A stretch of DNA of 30,053 nt from a virus, in IMG/VR virus record IMGVR_UViG_3300025636_000020, positions 1 to 30,053 of that record. One strand, 5' to 3'. This document shows positions 22,014 to 28,333 of the stretch, in pieces. Under the pieces are notes generated by a model. The model saw nothing but the letters and a program-made list of their open reading frames with translations, did not search any database and had not been told where the DNA came from. A program made the position numbers and the translations under genes. Within the stretch, counting starts at the first letter, position 1; each line of letters starts with the position of its first letter.

Positions 22014-23528
22014 TTATATATCCCCATCAAAATTGACATTTTTTATATCAAACTTAAACTTCTGTTCTTTATAGATCTTTTGTCTAGCTTTTGAATGTCG
22101 CATTAGGTAGTTATCCCAGTCTGGTGAACTTAGATCATCTACAAAATCTATAATGTTAACCGAGTCTTTAGATGCATGTTGTCTTAAACCTCTACCGATA
22201 GATTGCCTAATAATTACTTCCGATTTAAACGATTCCGTAAAGAATATATTGTGGATTTTCTTAATCGAGATACCTGTCGAGAAGGTACCATAAGAGGCAA
22301 CAATAACAATTTCTTCACCGGCTTCCATCTTTCTTTTAAATTCTTCTCTAATATCGCTGTCAATCCCACCATCCACATAGTAGACTGTTTTATCACTCTC
22401 TTGCCTAAGCTTCTCATAAATCTTCTTACCATGCTCAATCCTATGGAAGAGTACCAAACTATTACGTTTAACTCTGGATATAATGCTAGTAATAAAGTTA
22501 AGGCGGCCCGGTGAATTAATGACATAATTTTGTTCAAACTTGAAAACATCTTTACTTTCATATCTATTTTGTGACATTTCTCTAAAAGCATCTTTAGTAC
22601 TTTGTGAAGCATAATCCATTTTAATAATCTTTACATGGCACTGTGCAATATGCCCTTCGTTTTGTAAATAATTTGCAGTAACCTCTGTAATTACAGGTCC
22701 AGTATATGCCATCAATGTTAATCTATCTAATGTGTTTGGCTTTGGAATAGTTCCAGAAAGTCCGGTTCTATATTTAGCATTCGTACATTTTTGTAAGATT
22801 GTTTTAATTGAGGCTGATTTTGCTTTATGTGTCTCATCAATAATAACAGCATCAAACTGCTCAAAATAGGATTTTTCTTTTTTAACTAGAGATTGATAGG
22901 TTCCAATTACAACATTCCTTCCAGCTCTAATCTTTTGGCCAGAATAAATTTGTTGTACTTTTATTGAAACTCTATTTCTCCAATTGTACTCTAAGAAATC
23001 TTCACTAGCCTGAACAACTAATGAAACATTTGGTACAATAAATAGAATCTTCTCAGCTTTCTTTTTCTCAATCATATAAGAGACTACTAAGAAAGAGATT
23101 AGGGTTTTACCAGCTGAAGTTGCTAGCTCAGACAAACATTTTCTAAACTTAAGTATATTAAATGCTGCTTCTATTTGATAGTCCCTTGGTGTAATACCAT
23201 CTGGATTATCTTTAAAAAAATCTAGGGCCCATTCGGTAAACTCTTCTTGTTTAATTGTTCTATCAAACAATTCCGTTATACCATTTATTTTTAGTTCGTA
23301 TCCATATTCTTTACAAACATTCATTACCTCTCTCCATAAACCAGATGGAATCCACTTATCATCTTTAATATAAGAGATATAGCCATCCCATAGTCCTTTT
23401 TTAACCAGAGGGTGAAACCTCCAATTTTCAACTCTACGGTTTAGGGAAATATTAAGTTGCTCGATCTCCATTTCGGAGGCCGAGTCAACTCTTAGTAATT
23501 GCTTATTTTCTGTTAAACTTATTTCCAC
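22014..23528 (-). CDS. uvsW: UvsW-like superfamily 2 helicase
   Basis: ATP-dependent DNA/RNA helicase that in T4 unwinds R-loops and branched DNA and switches origin-dependent to recombination-dependent replication. Visible motifs: TPRDYQIEAA (Q-like, 113-122), Walker A ATSAGKT (136-142), VVIGTYQS (Ib), DETH (motif II), LSGT (motif III), VASYGTFSTG (motif V) and RQSIGRGLRQ (motif VI). An N-terminal about 90-aa domain precedes the helicase core, as in T4 UvsW (503 aa; here 504). It lies 19 nt downstream of uvsY, as neighbours in T4. Downstream is the late head-protein cluster, 33 nt away. Confidence 0.93.
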   Translation of the reverse strand: MEISLTENKQLLRVDSASEMEIEQLNISLNRRVENWRFHPLVKKGLWDGYISYIKDDKWIPSGLWREVMNVCKEYGYELKINGITELFDRTIKQEEFTEWALDFFKDNPDGITPRDYQIEAAFNILKFRKCLSELATSAGKTLISFLVVSYMIEKKKAEKILFIVPNVSLVVQASEDFLEYNWRNRVSIKVQQIYSGQKIRAGRNVVIGTYQSLVKKEKSYFEQFDAVIIDETHKAKSASIKTILQKCTNAKYRTGLSGTIPKPNTLDRLTLMAYTGPVITEVTANYLQNEGHIAQCHVKIIKMDYASQSTKDAFREMSQNRYESKDVFKFEQNYVINSPGRLNFITSIISRVKRNSLVLFHRIEHGKKIYEKLRQESDKTVYYVDGGIDSDIREEFKRKMEAGEEIVIVASYGTFSTGISIKKIHNIFFTESFKSEVIIRQSIGRGLRQHASKDSVNIIDFVDDLSSPDWDNYLMRHSKARQKIYKEQKFKFDIKNVNFDGDI

Positions 23529-23547
23529 ACCATGTGTTTTGTTTCTT

Positions 23548-23970
23548 TTATAGATCTTTTAATGCAAGTCTATTTCGGATTGCAAATCCCATATTGTCTA
23601 GGGTTTTAACCGATTCTCTGAAAAAATCCATTTGATTCTCCAAATGTGATAGTATCATATTGTCATTAGCAAGATCGGTTTCAATAAACCTTTCTTTCTG
23701 TTTCTCGCCAAGCTTATAGTCATATTCATAATAACGAATATAGGCCTCTCGATATCTGACTGCTACTTTATTTTTCTGCTCTTTAATCTTAACATTCATG
23801 TAGGCCATTTGGTCTATAAGAGTCTGTCTTGATGAAAGTACATCTGCTATCGTAACCTCAAGCGTATTGATATTACGAAGACTTTGTGCTAGAGCTTTGA
23901 TCTTTTCAGACCATTCAGTTCTCTGCCCGCTTAGTTTAGCATCAAGTGCTAATATTTGTTCTTTGCTCAT
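23548..23970 (-). CDS. uvsY: UvsY-like recombination mediator
   Basis: 140-aa helical protein, close to T4 UvsY (137 aa). The C-terminal end VKTLDNMGFAIRNRLALKDL aligns with the T4 UvsY end (ALDAIKSRGFAIKHIQDM), and the preceding ETDLANDNMILSHLENQMDF matches its helical block in spacing. In T4, UvsY helps load UvsX on gp32-covered single strands as a ring-shaped oligomer. Here it lies between primase and uvsW, with uvsX and gp32 elsewhere in the window, which supports the call. The alignment is by eye and limited to the last about 50 residues. Confidence 0.72.
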   Translation of the reverse strand: MSKEQILALDAKLSGQRTEWSEKIKALAQSLRNINTLEVTIADVLSSRQTLIDQMAYMNVKIKEQKNKVAVRYREAYIRYYEYDYKLGEKQKERFIETDLANDNMILSHLENQMDFFRESVKTLDNMGFAIRNRLALKDL

Positions 23971-23980
23971 TTAGTTCTTT

Positions 23981-24205
23981 TTAAAATAGAGATTTATTAC
24001 CGCCAGTTTTAGGCTTGATAAAGACGCTTGTCTTCTGTTTCTTTTTAAACTTAGGTTTACCAGGGTTAAAAGTTGCAGATTCTGCTTCAAGGTCAATAGG
24101 CTTGAAGTCAATAAGCAATTTAAGGTTTCTAAACCTCTCTTTATCTTTATAAAAATCGTCTAAATTATCTTCCACTCTACTATTAATTTCTTCTATAAGT
24201 ACCAT
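23981..24205 (-). CDS. Hypothetical 74-aa basic protein
   Basis: Begins MVLIEEINSRVEDNLDDFYK; the C-terminal half is lysine- and proline-rich (NPGKPKFKKKQKTSVFIKPK) and probably disordered, which suggests nucleic-acid binding. It overlaps the primase stop by 13 nt and ends 10 nt before uvsY, so it belongs to the replication operon. No family recognised. Confidence 0.65.
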   Translation of the reverse strand: MVLIEEINSRVEDNLDDFYKDKERFRNLKLLIDFKPIDLEAESATFNPGKPKFKKKQKTSVFIKPKTGGNKSLF

Positions 24206-25269
24206 AGGTCTAATTGATTTGATGTGAAATAATTATTAATTTGCTTGTGTGCATCTGACTTAAGCTCAAAACATTTCAAAATCAATTCATTTAGATCTTT
24301 GATGTTATATTTATCTAGATTATTATCCTTAAGAAATTTAGTCCACATGAAAACAGGCTTACCTTTCTTAAGCTTCTCAATCATTTTAGAGCGCCCAGTC
24401 TTATCATTATCAAATAAGTATCTTACAGTTGCCATCTGGTCAAACTCGTCTGTAGTTCTACCAGCGGTTGCAAGTGCAATAGAGTTATGCATAAACTTAG
24501 CATCAAGAGGACCTTCAAAAATAGTCAATGGTCTTTGAAAGTTAACTTGCATAATTCCAAATAGTGTAGATGCCTTATTCATATTAGCTAACAAGGTTGG
24601 TTCCAGTTCTAATTCCTTGCCCATCTCAGAATATAATTTTGAAAGGTCATAAGTTAGATACCTTGTACCATAGCCTTTCATCTTTCTAGTCTGAGCTCCC
24701 ATTATCTTACCAGTGTTAGTCTTATTAAGAATCCAAAGTCTATGTCCCTTCTCGGTATATAGAAATTCTTCAGCTCTATTATGAAGTAGTCTGGCCTTTA
24801 ATTGAAACCAAATCCAATCACCTGGCTCCACTGGCTTAGCTCTAAAAAACTTTTTAAAATCATCAACTGATATTGCATATTCTTCAACTGAGCTCATTAC
24901 AGCATGCTTAAGAGTATCATCCGGGTTGATTTTAGTCTTATTCTGCTGGATATAGTCAATTATAGTAAAAGCATCCTCAGAATTACTAAATTTAATTCCA
25001 TGGTCTTTAAATAGAGTATGAATATTTGTATGATGGCTACAATTATAGCAATGGTATTGAAGAGTGTCCCAAAATATGTTACCTCTCTTCTTAGTATCAT
25101 CAGTTGTGGAATCACCACAATAAGGACATGCACAGGTTATTCGCCCGTGCATGTCTTTTAGTAGTTGTTTACTAGGAGATTGATGTTCTTGTACCACTAA
25201 TTGTTTTAGTGCTACTTTTATTTTATCTCTTAGCTCTTCTGTTAAGTTTATATTAGATGTCGAGGTCAT
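24193..25269 (-). CDS. 61: DNA primase, gp61-like
   Basis: Synthesises RNA primers for lagging-strand replication with the gp41-type helicase (not in this window). N-terminal zinc ribbon: CACPYCGDS (46-54) and YHCYNCSHH (72-80), i.e. Cys48/51 and Cys74/77. TOPRIM-type catalytic region: LTIFEGPLDAKF with the conserved Glu, and YLFDNDKTGR with the DxD aspartates. At 358 aa it is close to T4 gp61 (342). It overlaps the gp32 stop by 17 nt and is followed by a coupled 74-aa gene. The start at 25269 gives MTSTSNINLTEEL; a shorter start is not needed. Confidence 0.9.
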   Translation of the reverse strand: MTSTSNINLTEELRDKIKVALKQLVVQEHQSPSKQLLKDMHGRITCACPYCGDSTTDDTKKRGNIFWDTLQYHCYNCSHHTNIHTLFKDHGIKFSNSEDAFTIIDYIQQNKTKINPDDTLKHAVMSSVEEYAISVDDFKKFFRAKPVEPGDWIWFQLKARLLHNRAEEFLYTEKGHRLWILNKTNTGKIMGAQTRKMKGYGTRYLTYDLSKLYSEMGKELELEPTLLANMNKASTLFGIMQVNFQRPLTIFEGPLDAKFMHNSIALATAGRTTDEFDQMATVRYLFDNDKTGRSKMIEKLKKGKPVFMWTKFLKDNNLDKYNIKDLNELILKCFELKSDAHKQINNYFTSNQLDLWYL

Positions 25270-26179
25270 TCAAAAAAGAATCAAGGTCATCATCCGTACT
25301 AACATTGCTTGCTGCGCTTGAACTAGTTTCTGAAGCTGTTGCTTCATTAGTTCCGGCTGCTTGTGCTACTTTAGCTGGTTCTGGTTTTGTTTCTTTTTTA
25401 GTAGATCCAGTTACTGCTGCAATAGAATCACCTGGGTTCAAGTACATACGCAAAACATCATTAACAAATGTGCGAACTTCTTCGTCCCATGGTCTGTAAT
25501 CATAAGATGCTAAAGAAGGAGCGTTGTCCAATTCAGCTTTGATTGCAGTCATTGTCTCTTTGCTACGTTCAGCTGGAGAATCACCTAAGATGATTGCTGA
25601 TCTGTTAGAAGAGAATTTAGATTTATCATAGTTGTTATATTCACCTTGACGTGTAATAATCAACTCAAAGTTTTTACCTTCAAATAGGTCAAATACTTGT
25701 GTTGGGTCACCAAAGTCAGGCTTCAATTCTGCATCAATCTTCTCTTTAATTTTATAACCAAATTTAAAGATCTTGTACTGTCCTTCCAAATCTGGATTCT
25801 GTGGATCTTTAATAATCTTGATTAATGCATAGTACTGCTGACGTCTCTTAAGTTTTTCAGATGCCTTACGGTCAACTGCTGAGTCAGACTTACGTAATTT
25901 CCAAAATACATCTGCAATAGGACACTTTTCTCCTACTGTCGATGGGCTATCTACTAGTTTACCATCGCCACTTGAGTTAGTTAACCAGTGTACGTATTTT
26001 TGGATTAGTGAGTTACGAGGGTTCTCTGGGTTAGGTACAAAACGAATCATCGCTTTATAAGTTCCATCTTTACCATCGTCTGCGGTTGGTTTGTAGATCT
26101 CATTTACTGAGCTACTTGCTTGGGGCTGATGCGTATCTACGTCTTCTACGCCCAAATTGAAAATGTCAAAATCTTCCAT
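25253..26179 (-). CDS. 32: gp32-like single-stranded DNA-binding protein
   Basis: Binds ssDNA cooperatively and organises replication, recombination and repair proteins. Conserved blocks: IRFVPNPENP (45-54), KYVHWL, YYALIKIIKDPQNPDLEGQ and the core FEGKNFELIITRQGEYNNYDKSKF (split words FEGKNFELII and NYDKSKF), which match the T4 OB-fold region (WEGANFVLKV, NYDESKF). The long C-terminal tail is Ala/Ser-rich and ends DDDLDSFLNDLDI, an acidic protein-interaction tail like that of T4. Of the T4 zinc ligands (one His, three Cys), only a His in KYVHW and the Cys in EKCPIA remain, so the zinc site seems lost. Its 5' leader has TTTAAATTG repeats that may be an autogenous operator. Confidence 0.9.
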   Translation of the reverse strand: MEDFDIFNLGVEDVDTHQPQASSSVNEIYKPTADDGKDGTYKAMIRFVPNPENPRNSLIQKYVHWLTNSSGDGKLVDSPSTVGEKCPIADVFWKLRKSDSAVDRKASEKLKRRQQYYALIKIIKDPQNPDLEGQYKIFKFGYKIKEKIDAELKPDFGDPTQVFDLFEGKNFELIITRQGEYNNYDKSKFSSNRSAIILGDSPAERSKETMTAIKAELDNAPSLASYDYRPWDEEVRTFVNDVLRMYLNPGDSIAAVTGSTKKETKPEPAKVAQAAGTNEATASETSSSAASNVSTDDDLDSFLNDLDI

Positions 26180-26184
26180 GTTCC

Positions 26185-26216
26185 TTTAAATTGTTTAAAT
26201 TGTTTAAATTGTTTAA
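26185..26216 (-). promoter_or_regulatory. Tandem 9-nt repeats in the gp32 leader (candidate translational operator)
   Basis: Three and a half copies of TTTAAATTG on the plus strand; as mRNA, CAATTTAAA repeats running to 5 nt before the AAAGGAAC-ATG start. T4 gp32 represses its own translation by binding an unstructured U/A-rich leader with UUAAA-type repeats; this leader has the same character. Confidence 0.6.
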
Positions 26217-26238
26217 TACTTGAAATTACTTTCAGTCC

Positions 26239-26267
26239 TTATAGTATGCAAATAAAATTAGTTTCAA
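26239..26267 (-). promoter_or_regulatory. Putative phage promoter for gp32 / primase / uvsY / uvsW
   Basis: Minus strand TTGAAACTAATT with TATAAGGA 22 nt from GAAAC. It gives a leader of about 50 nt that would carry the 9-nt repeats. It overlaps the last codons of the upstream 60-aa gene. Confidence 0.55.
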
Positions 26268-26446
26268 GAGTTAGGCAAAGTTAATACGGTTGTTTCTGAT
26301 TGTCTCCATCTTCCATCCTCGAGCTTAATCAAGCCAGCTTTACGGAGTAAGTCTTCTCGCTCTTGAGCGGTAATCTTTTCATCTCGTACCATTTTTATAA
26401 GGACTTCGTTGAGACGGATTAAATCAGTTGTATTTAACATTTGCAT
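26264..26446 (-). CDS. Hypothetical 60-aa protein
   Basis: MQMLNTTDLIRLNEVLIKMV followed by RDEKITAQEREDLLRKAGLI and a tail LEDGRWRQSETTV. Two helices and a short beta end; no family known. ATG at 26446 or 26440 are both possible. It has a dedicated promoter-like motif at 26477-26505 and precedes gp32, so it may be a small early or middle regulator. Upstream it faces the 71-bp repeat region. Confidence 0.6.
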   Translation of the reverse strand: MQMLNTTDLIRLNEVLIKMVRDEKITAQEREDLLRKAGLIKLEDGRWRQSETTVLTLPNS

Positions 26447-26476
26447 TCTTTATTTAATAGTGTTTGCATATGTGTA

Positions 26477-26505
26477 TTATATATCTTAATCTAGTTTTGT
26501 TTCTA
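26477..26505 (-). promoter_or_regulatory. Putative phage promoter for the 60-aa gene
   Basis: Minus strand TAGAAACAAAAC with TATAATACAC 22 nt from GAAAC; about 30 nt before the ATG. Confidence 0.55.
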
Positions 26506-26542
26506 GGTAAACTACAAAAAAAGTTTGAAATAATTTGCTTTA

Positions 26543-26613
26543 GTTTGGAACAATTTCCCATACCTTGCATATAAGTTATGTCTTTAAGGGAAAGATAAGG
26601 TTAGGTTAGAGTT
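26543..26613 (+). repeat. 71-bp direct repeat, copy 1, with plus-strand promoter-like motif
   Basis: Perfectly identical to 26669-26739 (126-nt period). On the plus strand it contains GGAACAATTT (from 26547) and TATAAG (from 26570), spaced 23 nt like the minus-strand promoters. The promoter-like pair is followed by a small TCTTT/AAAGA hairpin and GGTTAGGTTAG. No ORF of useful length follows in either direction. Confidence 0.9.
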
Positions 26614-26668
26614 GGTTAAGTTAAGCTTACAAAGCTTTATTTAATTTATTTTGAAATAAACTAGATTT
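26614..26668. other. Spacer between the 71-bp repeats
   Basis: AT-rich spacer with AAGCTTACAAAGCTT and TTTATTTTGAAATAAA inverted repeats and runs of GGTTAAGTTAAG. No coding potential; possibly part of an origin or small-RNA locus. Confidence 0.5.
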
Positions 26669-26739
26669 GTTTGGAACAATTTCCCATACCTTGCATATAA
26701 GTTATGTCTTTAAGGGAAAGATAAGGTTAGGTTAGAGTT
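26669..26739 (+). repeat. 71-bp direct repeat, copy 2, overlapping the end of the RuvC-like gene
   Basis: Second perfect copy. Its last 13 bp (26727-26739) are the 3' end of the RuvC-like gene, so the copied unit includes coding sequence and copy 1 probably derives from copy 2. The plus-strand promoter-like motif (GGAAC at 26673, TATAA at 26696) would direct transcription antisense into the RuvC-like gene. Confidence 0.9.
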
Positions 26740-27377
26740 TGAGCAGTATAAGCTGCAAGGTAGCAAGCATCGATAAGGTCATCAAAAGGCTTTGGAACCT
26801 TTTTCCCAGTTTCAATATTCTTAATATAATTATATAGTGTGCTTTTAAGCAGAGACTTGTCTTCAGCGGTATTGGCTTTAAAGGCATCAAATAATTGAAG
26901 CTTACTCATATTACCTTTACCAGCAAACTTCTTAAGAGAGGTTGGAGCAACAGTTAAAATATCTTCCGGCTGCAGAGTCTTAATCATCTTTAATTTTAGG
27001 ATAGCTGCACCAGCTGCCATATCAATCATATTATTGGTTCCCATCTTTGAACCATATGAAGAGCCTTCAAAAGCAATAGTATAACCATCACCGTCAAATG
27101 AGTTCTGTAAAATTAAATTGATGATATCGTCAGCCATCTTGTCATATCTTTTAACTTTGGCTAACTCTGACTTTGAATAGTCTTTATTACTTGTAAAATC
27201 TGGTTGAGCTACTAATGTAACGTCTGGTAAGATGCTAATTTCCTCCTGCATCTTCTGTTCTGCCTTGGTTCCTGACTTAGGCTTAAGATAGCTTATAAAA
27301 TGATACTCTTTACTTTTATCATTCCAAATGCATATGCCTGGGGAATTTAACGAGAAATCTACTCCAATATAATTCAT
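26727..27377 (-). CDS. RuvC/RNase H-fold nuclease, probable Holliday-junction resolvase
   Basis: 216 aa with a ribonuclease-H-like arrangement: first strand YIGVDFSLNSPGI with Asp7, second acidic position in TIAFEGSSYG (Glu104), and a C-terminal helix PFDDLIDACYLAAY with Asp199/200/203. VAPTSLKKFAGKGNMSK (143-159) matches the RuvC-type 'P...K....G.g...K' region. T4 itself uses endonuclease VII (gp49), so this could be a functional replacement for resolving branched DNA before packaging. It begins directly after the stop of the 122-aa head-type gene (TAAATG). Its 3' end lies in a duplicated 71-bp repeat. Confidence 0.7.
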   Translation of the reverse strand: MNYIGVDFSLNSPGICIWNDKSKEYHFISYLKPKSGTKAEQKMQEEISILPDVTLVAQPDFTSNKDYSKSELAKVKRYDKMADDIINLILQNSFDGDGYTIAFEGSSYGSKMGTNNMIDMAAGAAILKLKMIKTLQPEDILTVAPTSLKKFAGKGNMSKLQLFDAFKANTAEDKSLLKSTLYNYIKNIETGKKVPKPFDDLIDACYLAAYTAQTLT

Positions 27378-27746
27378 TTACATTCTTTTACCAAGTGTAG
27401 CACCTAACGCAGTACCTACCAATCTTGAAGTTAATAAATCATATAGTACACCTTTTTGTACACCTAATACTCGAGCAATCATTTTACCAACAGATTTACC
27501 AAGAGCAAATCCGGCTAAACCACCTAAGATAGAACCTAAAAGTCCCTCATTAGTAATCTCTTCATTAAGTTTATTCAAATCATAAGTACCATCCTCTTTC
27601 ATATATTCTGCTTCAAATAGATCTAATGCCTCGTCAACTTTAGCTTCTAGTTCCGGAGTCCATTCTTCTTGGAGACCTTCTTTTAGCATTTCATAATCTT
27701 GCTCTGAGATTTGATTTTCAATTAAATACTTATTAAATGTTTTCAT
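27378..27746 (-). CDS. Probable internal head protein with glycine-zipper tail (122 aa)
   Basis: N-terminus MKTFNKYLIENQISEQ strongly resembles the T4 internal-protein targeting peptide MKTYQEFIxEA; LIE/N and ISE/Q are possible cuts. An acidic helical middle follows (EWTPELEAKVDEALDLFEAE), then EITNE/G and a hydrophobic glycine-zipper segment GLLGSILGGLAGFALGKSVG (about 68-87) and again VGTALGATLGKRM at the end. Such a segment can insert in or perturb membranes, so the mature C-terminal peptide might act during DNA ejection; this is inference. Preceded by the TATAAAAC word at 27759-27766. Located between tail genes and the RuvC-like gene. Confidence 0.62.
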   Translation of the reverse strand: MKTFNKYLIENQISEQDYEMLKEGLQEEWTPELEAKVDEALDLFEAEYMKEDGTYDLNKLNEEITNEGLLGSILGGLAGFALGKSVGKMIARVLGVQKGVLYDLLTSRLVGTALGATLGKRM

Positions 27747-27758
27747 GTTTATTAATTT

Positions 27759-27766
27759 GTTTTATA
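27759..27766 (-). promoter_or_regulatory. Possible late promoter TATAAAAC before the 122-aa gene
   Basis: Same octamer as at 15467-15474; here it ends 12 nt before the ATG. Two occurrences before head-type genes are suggestive only. Confidence 0.25.
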
Positions 27767-27775
27767 ATCTATATA

Positions 27776-28327
27776 TTAAGCTATTTCTATCCTAAGATCT
27801 AATTTGTTGTAGAAGAAAGTAACTTCAAACGTTGAAAACTCTGCTACATTTTGTGCCATGTTAAGACTTAGCTCGTTGATAGAGTTCATAATTGGCTTTT
27901 GAAATTCCATATATGCAACGCTTGCACCCTCGGCATCTAAAATTCTTAAAGTCATTGGCGGAGTGTATGCATCTTTCGTACTTCTAGCATAATAGTAAAG
28001 AAGTGTGTCCATCATAATCCAATAGTTAATGAAACCATCTAATAATTGCATAGTCACCGTAAACTCTCTCTGAATGGTATTCTGGATCGGTATAGCACCT
28101 CTATGATATCTAGTAGTACCATCGTTATCAGCTTGTGTTGTTGGGTCAAATGAAACCCCAGGTATATTAATACCTTGAATAGAATAATTTATATAGTCAA
28201 TTGGCTCAGCTAAAAGCGAACCTGGAATTCTATCTAAATAAGTCTTATACTTATCAGCAACTTCCTTAGGTATAAAGTTTCTAGGGAATCTAAAATCATA
28301 TAAATTATTTCTACTATTTAAAATCAT
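27776..28327 (-). CDS. Tail-tube-like protein (gp19 / gp54 type)
   Basis: 183-aa protein with the pattern of contractile-tail tube proteins: an N-terminal arm (FRFPRNFIPKEVADKYKTYL), then a beta-rich core with NYSIQGINIPGVSFDP, REFTVTMQLLDGFINYWIMM, LRILDAEGASVAYMEFQKPI and the closing strands LSLNMAQNVAEFSTFEVTFF. The 'N..EFSTFEVTFFYNKLD' end is typical of tube-fold proteins, where the last strand reads F.v.F.Y. It could be the tube subunit itself or the baseplate tube initiator (gp54/gp48-like). It sits 6 nt downstream of a large structural gene, which favours a baseplate-associated role. Confidence 0.6.
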   Translation of the reverse strand: MILNSRNNLYDFRFPRNFIPKEVADKYKTYLDRIPGSLLAEPIDYINYSIQGINIPGVSFDPTTQADNDGTTRYHRGAIPIQNTIQREFTVTMQLLDGFINYWIMMDTLLYYYARSTKDAYTPPMTLRILDAEGASVAYMEFQKPIMNSINELSLNMAQNVAEFSTFEVTFFYNKLDLRIEIA

Positions 28328-28333
28328 CCCCTA

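Noticed and set aside
26543-26739. CRISPR-like array
   Set aside because: Only two repeats of 71 bp with a 55-bp AT-rich spacer and no cas genes.
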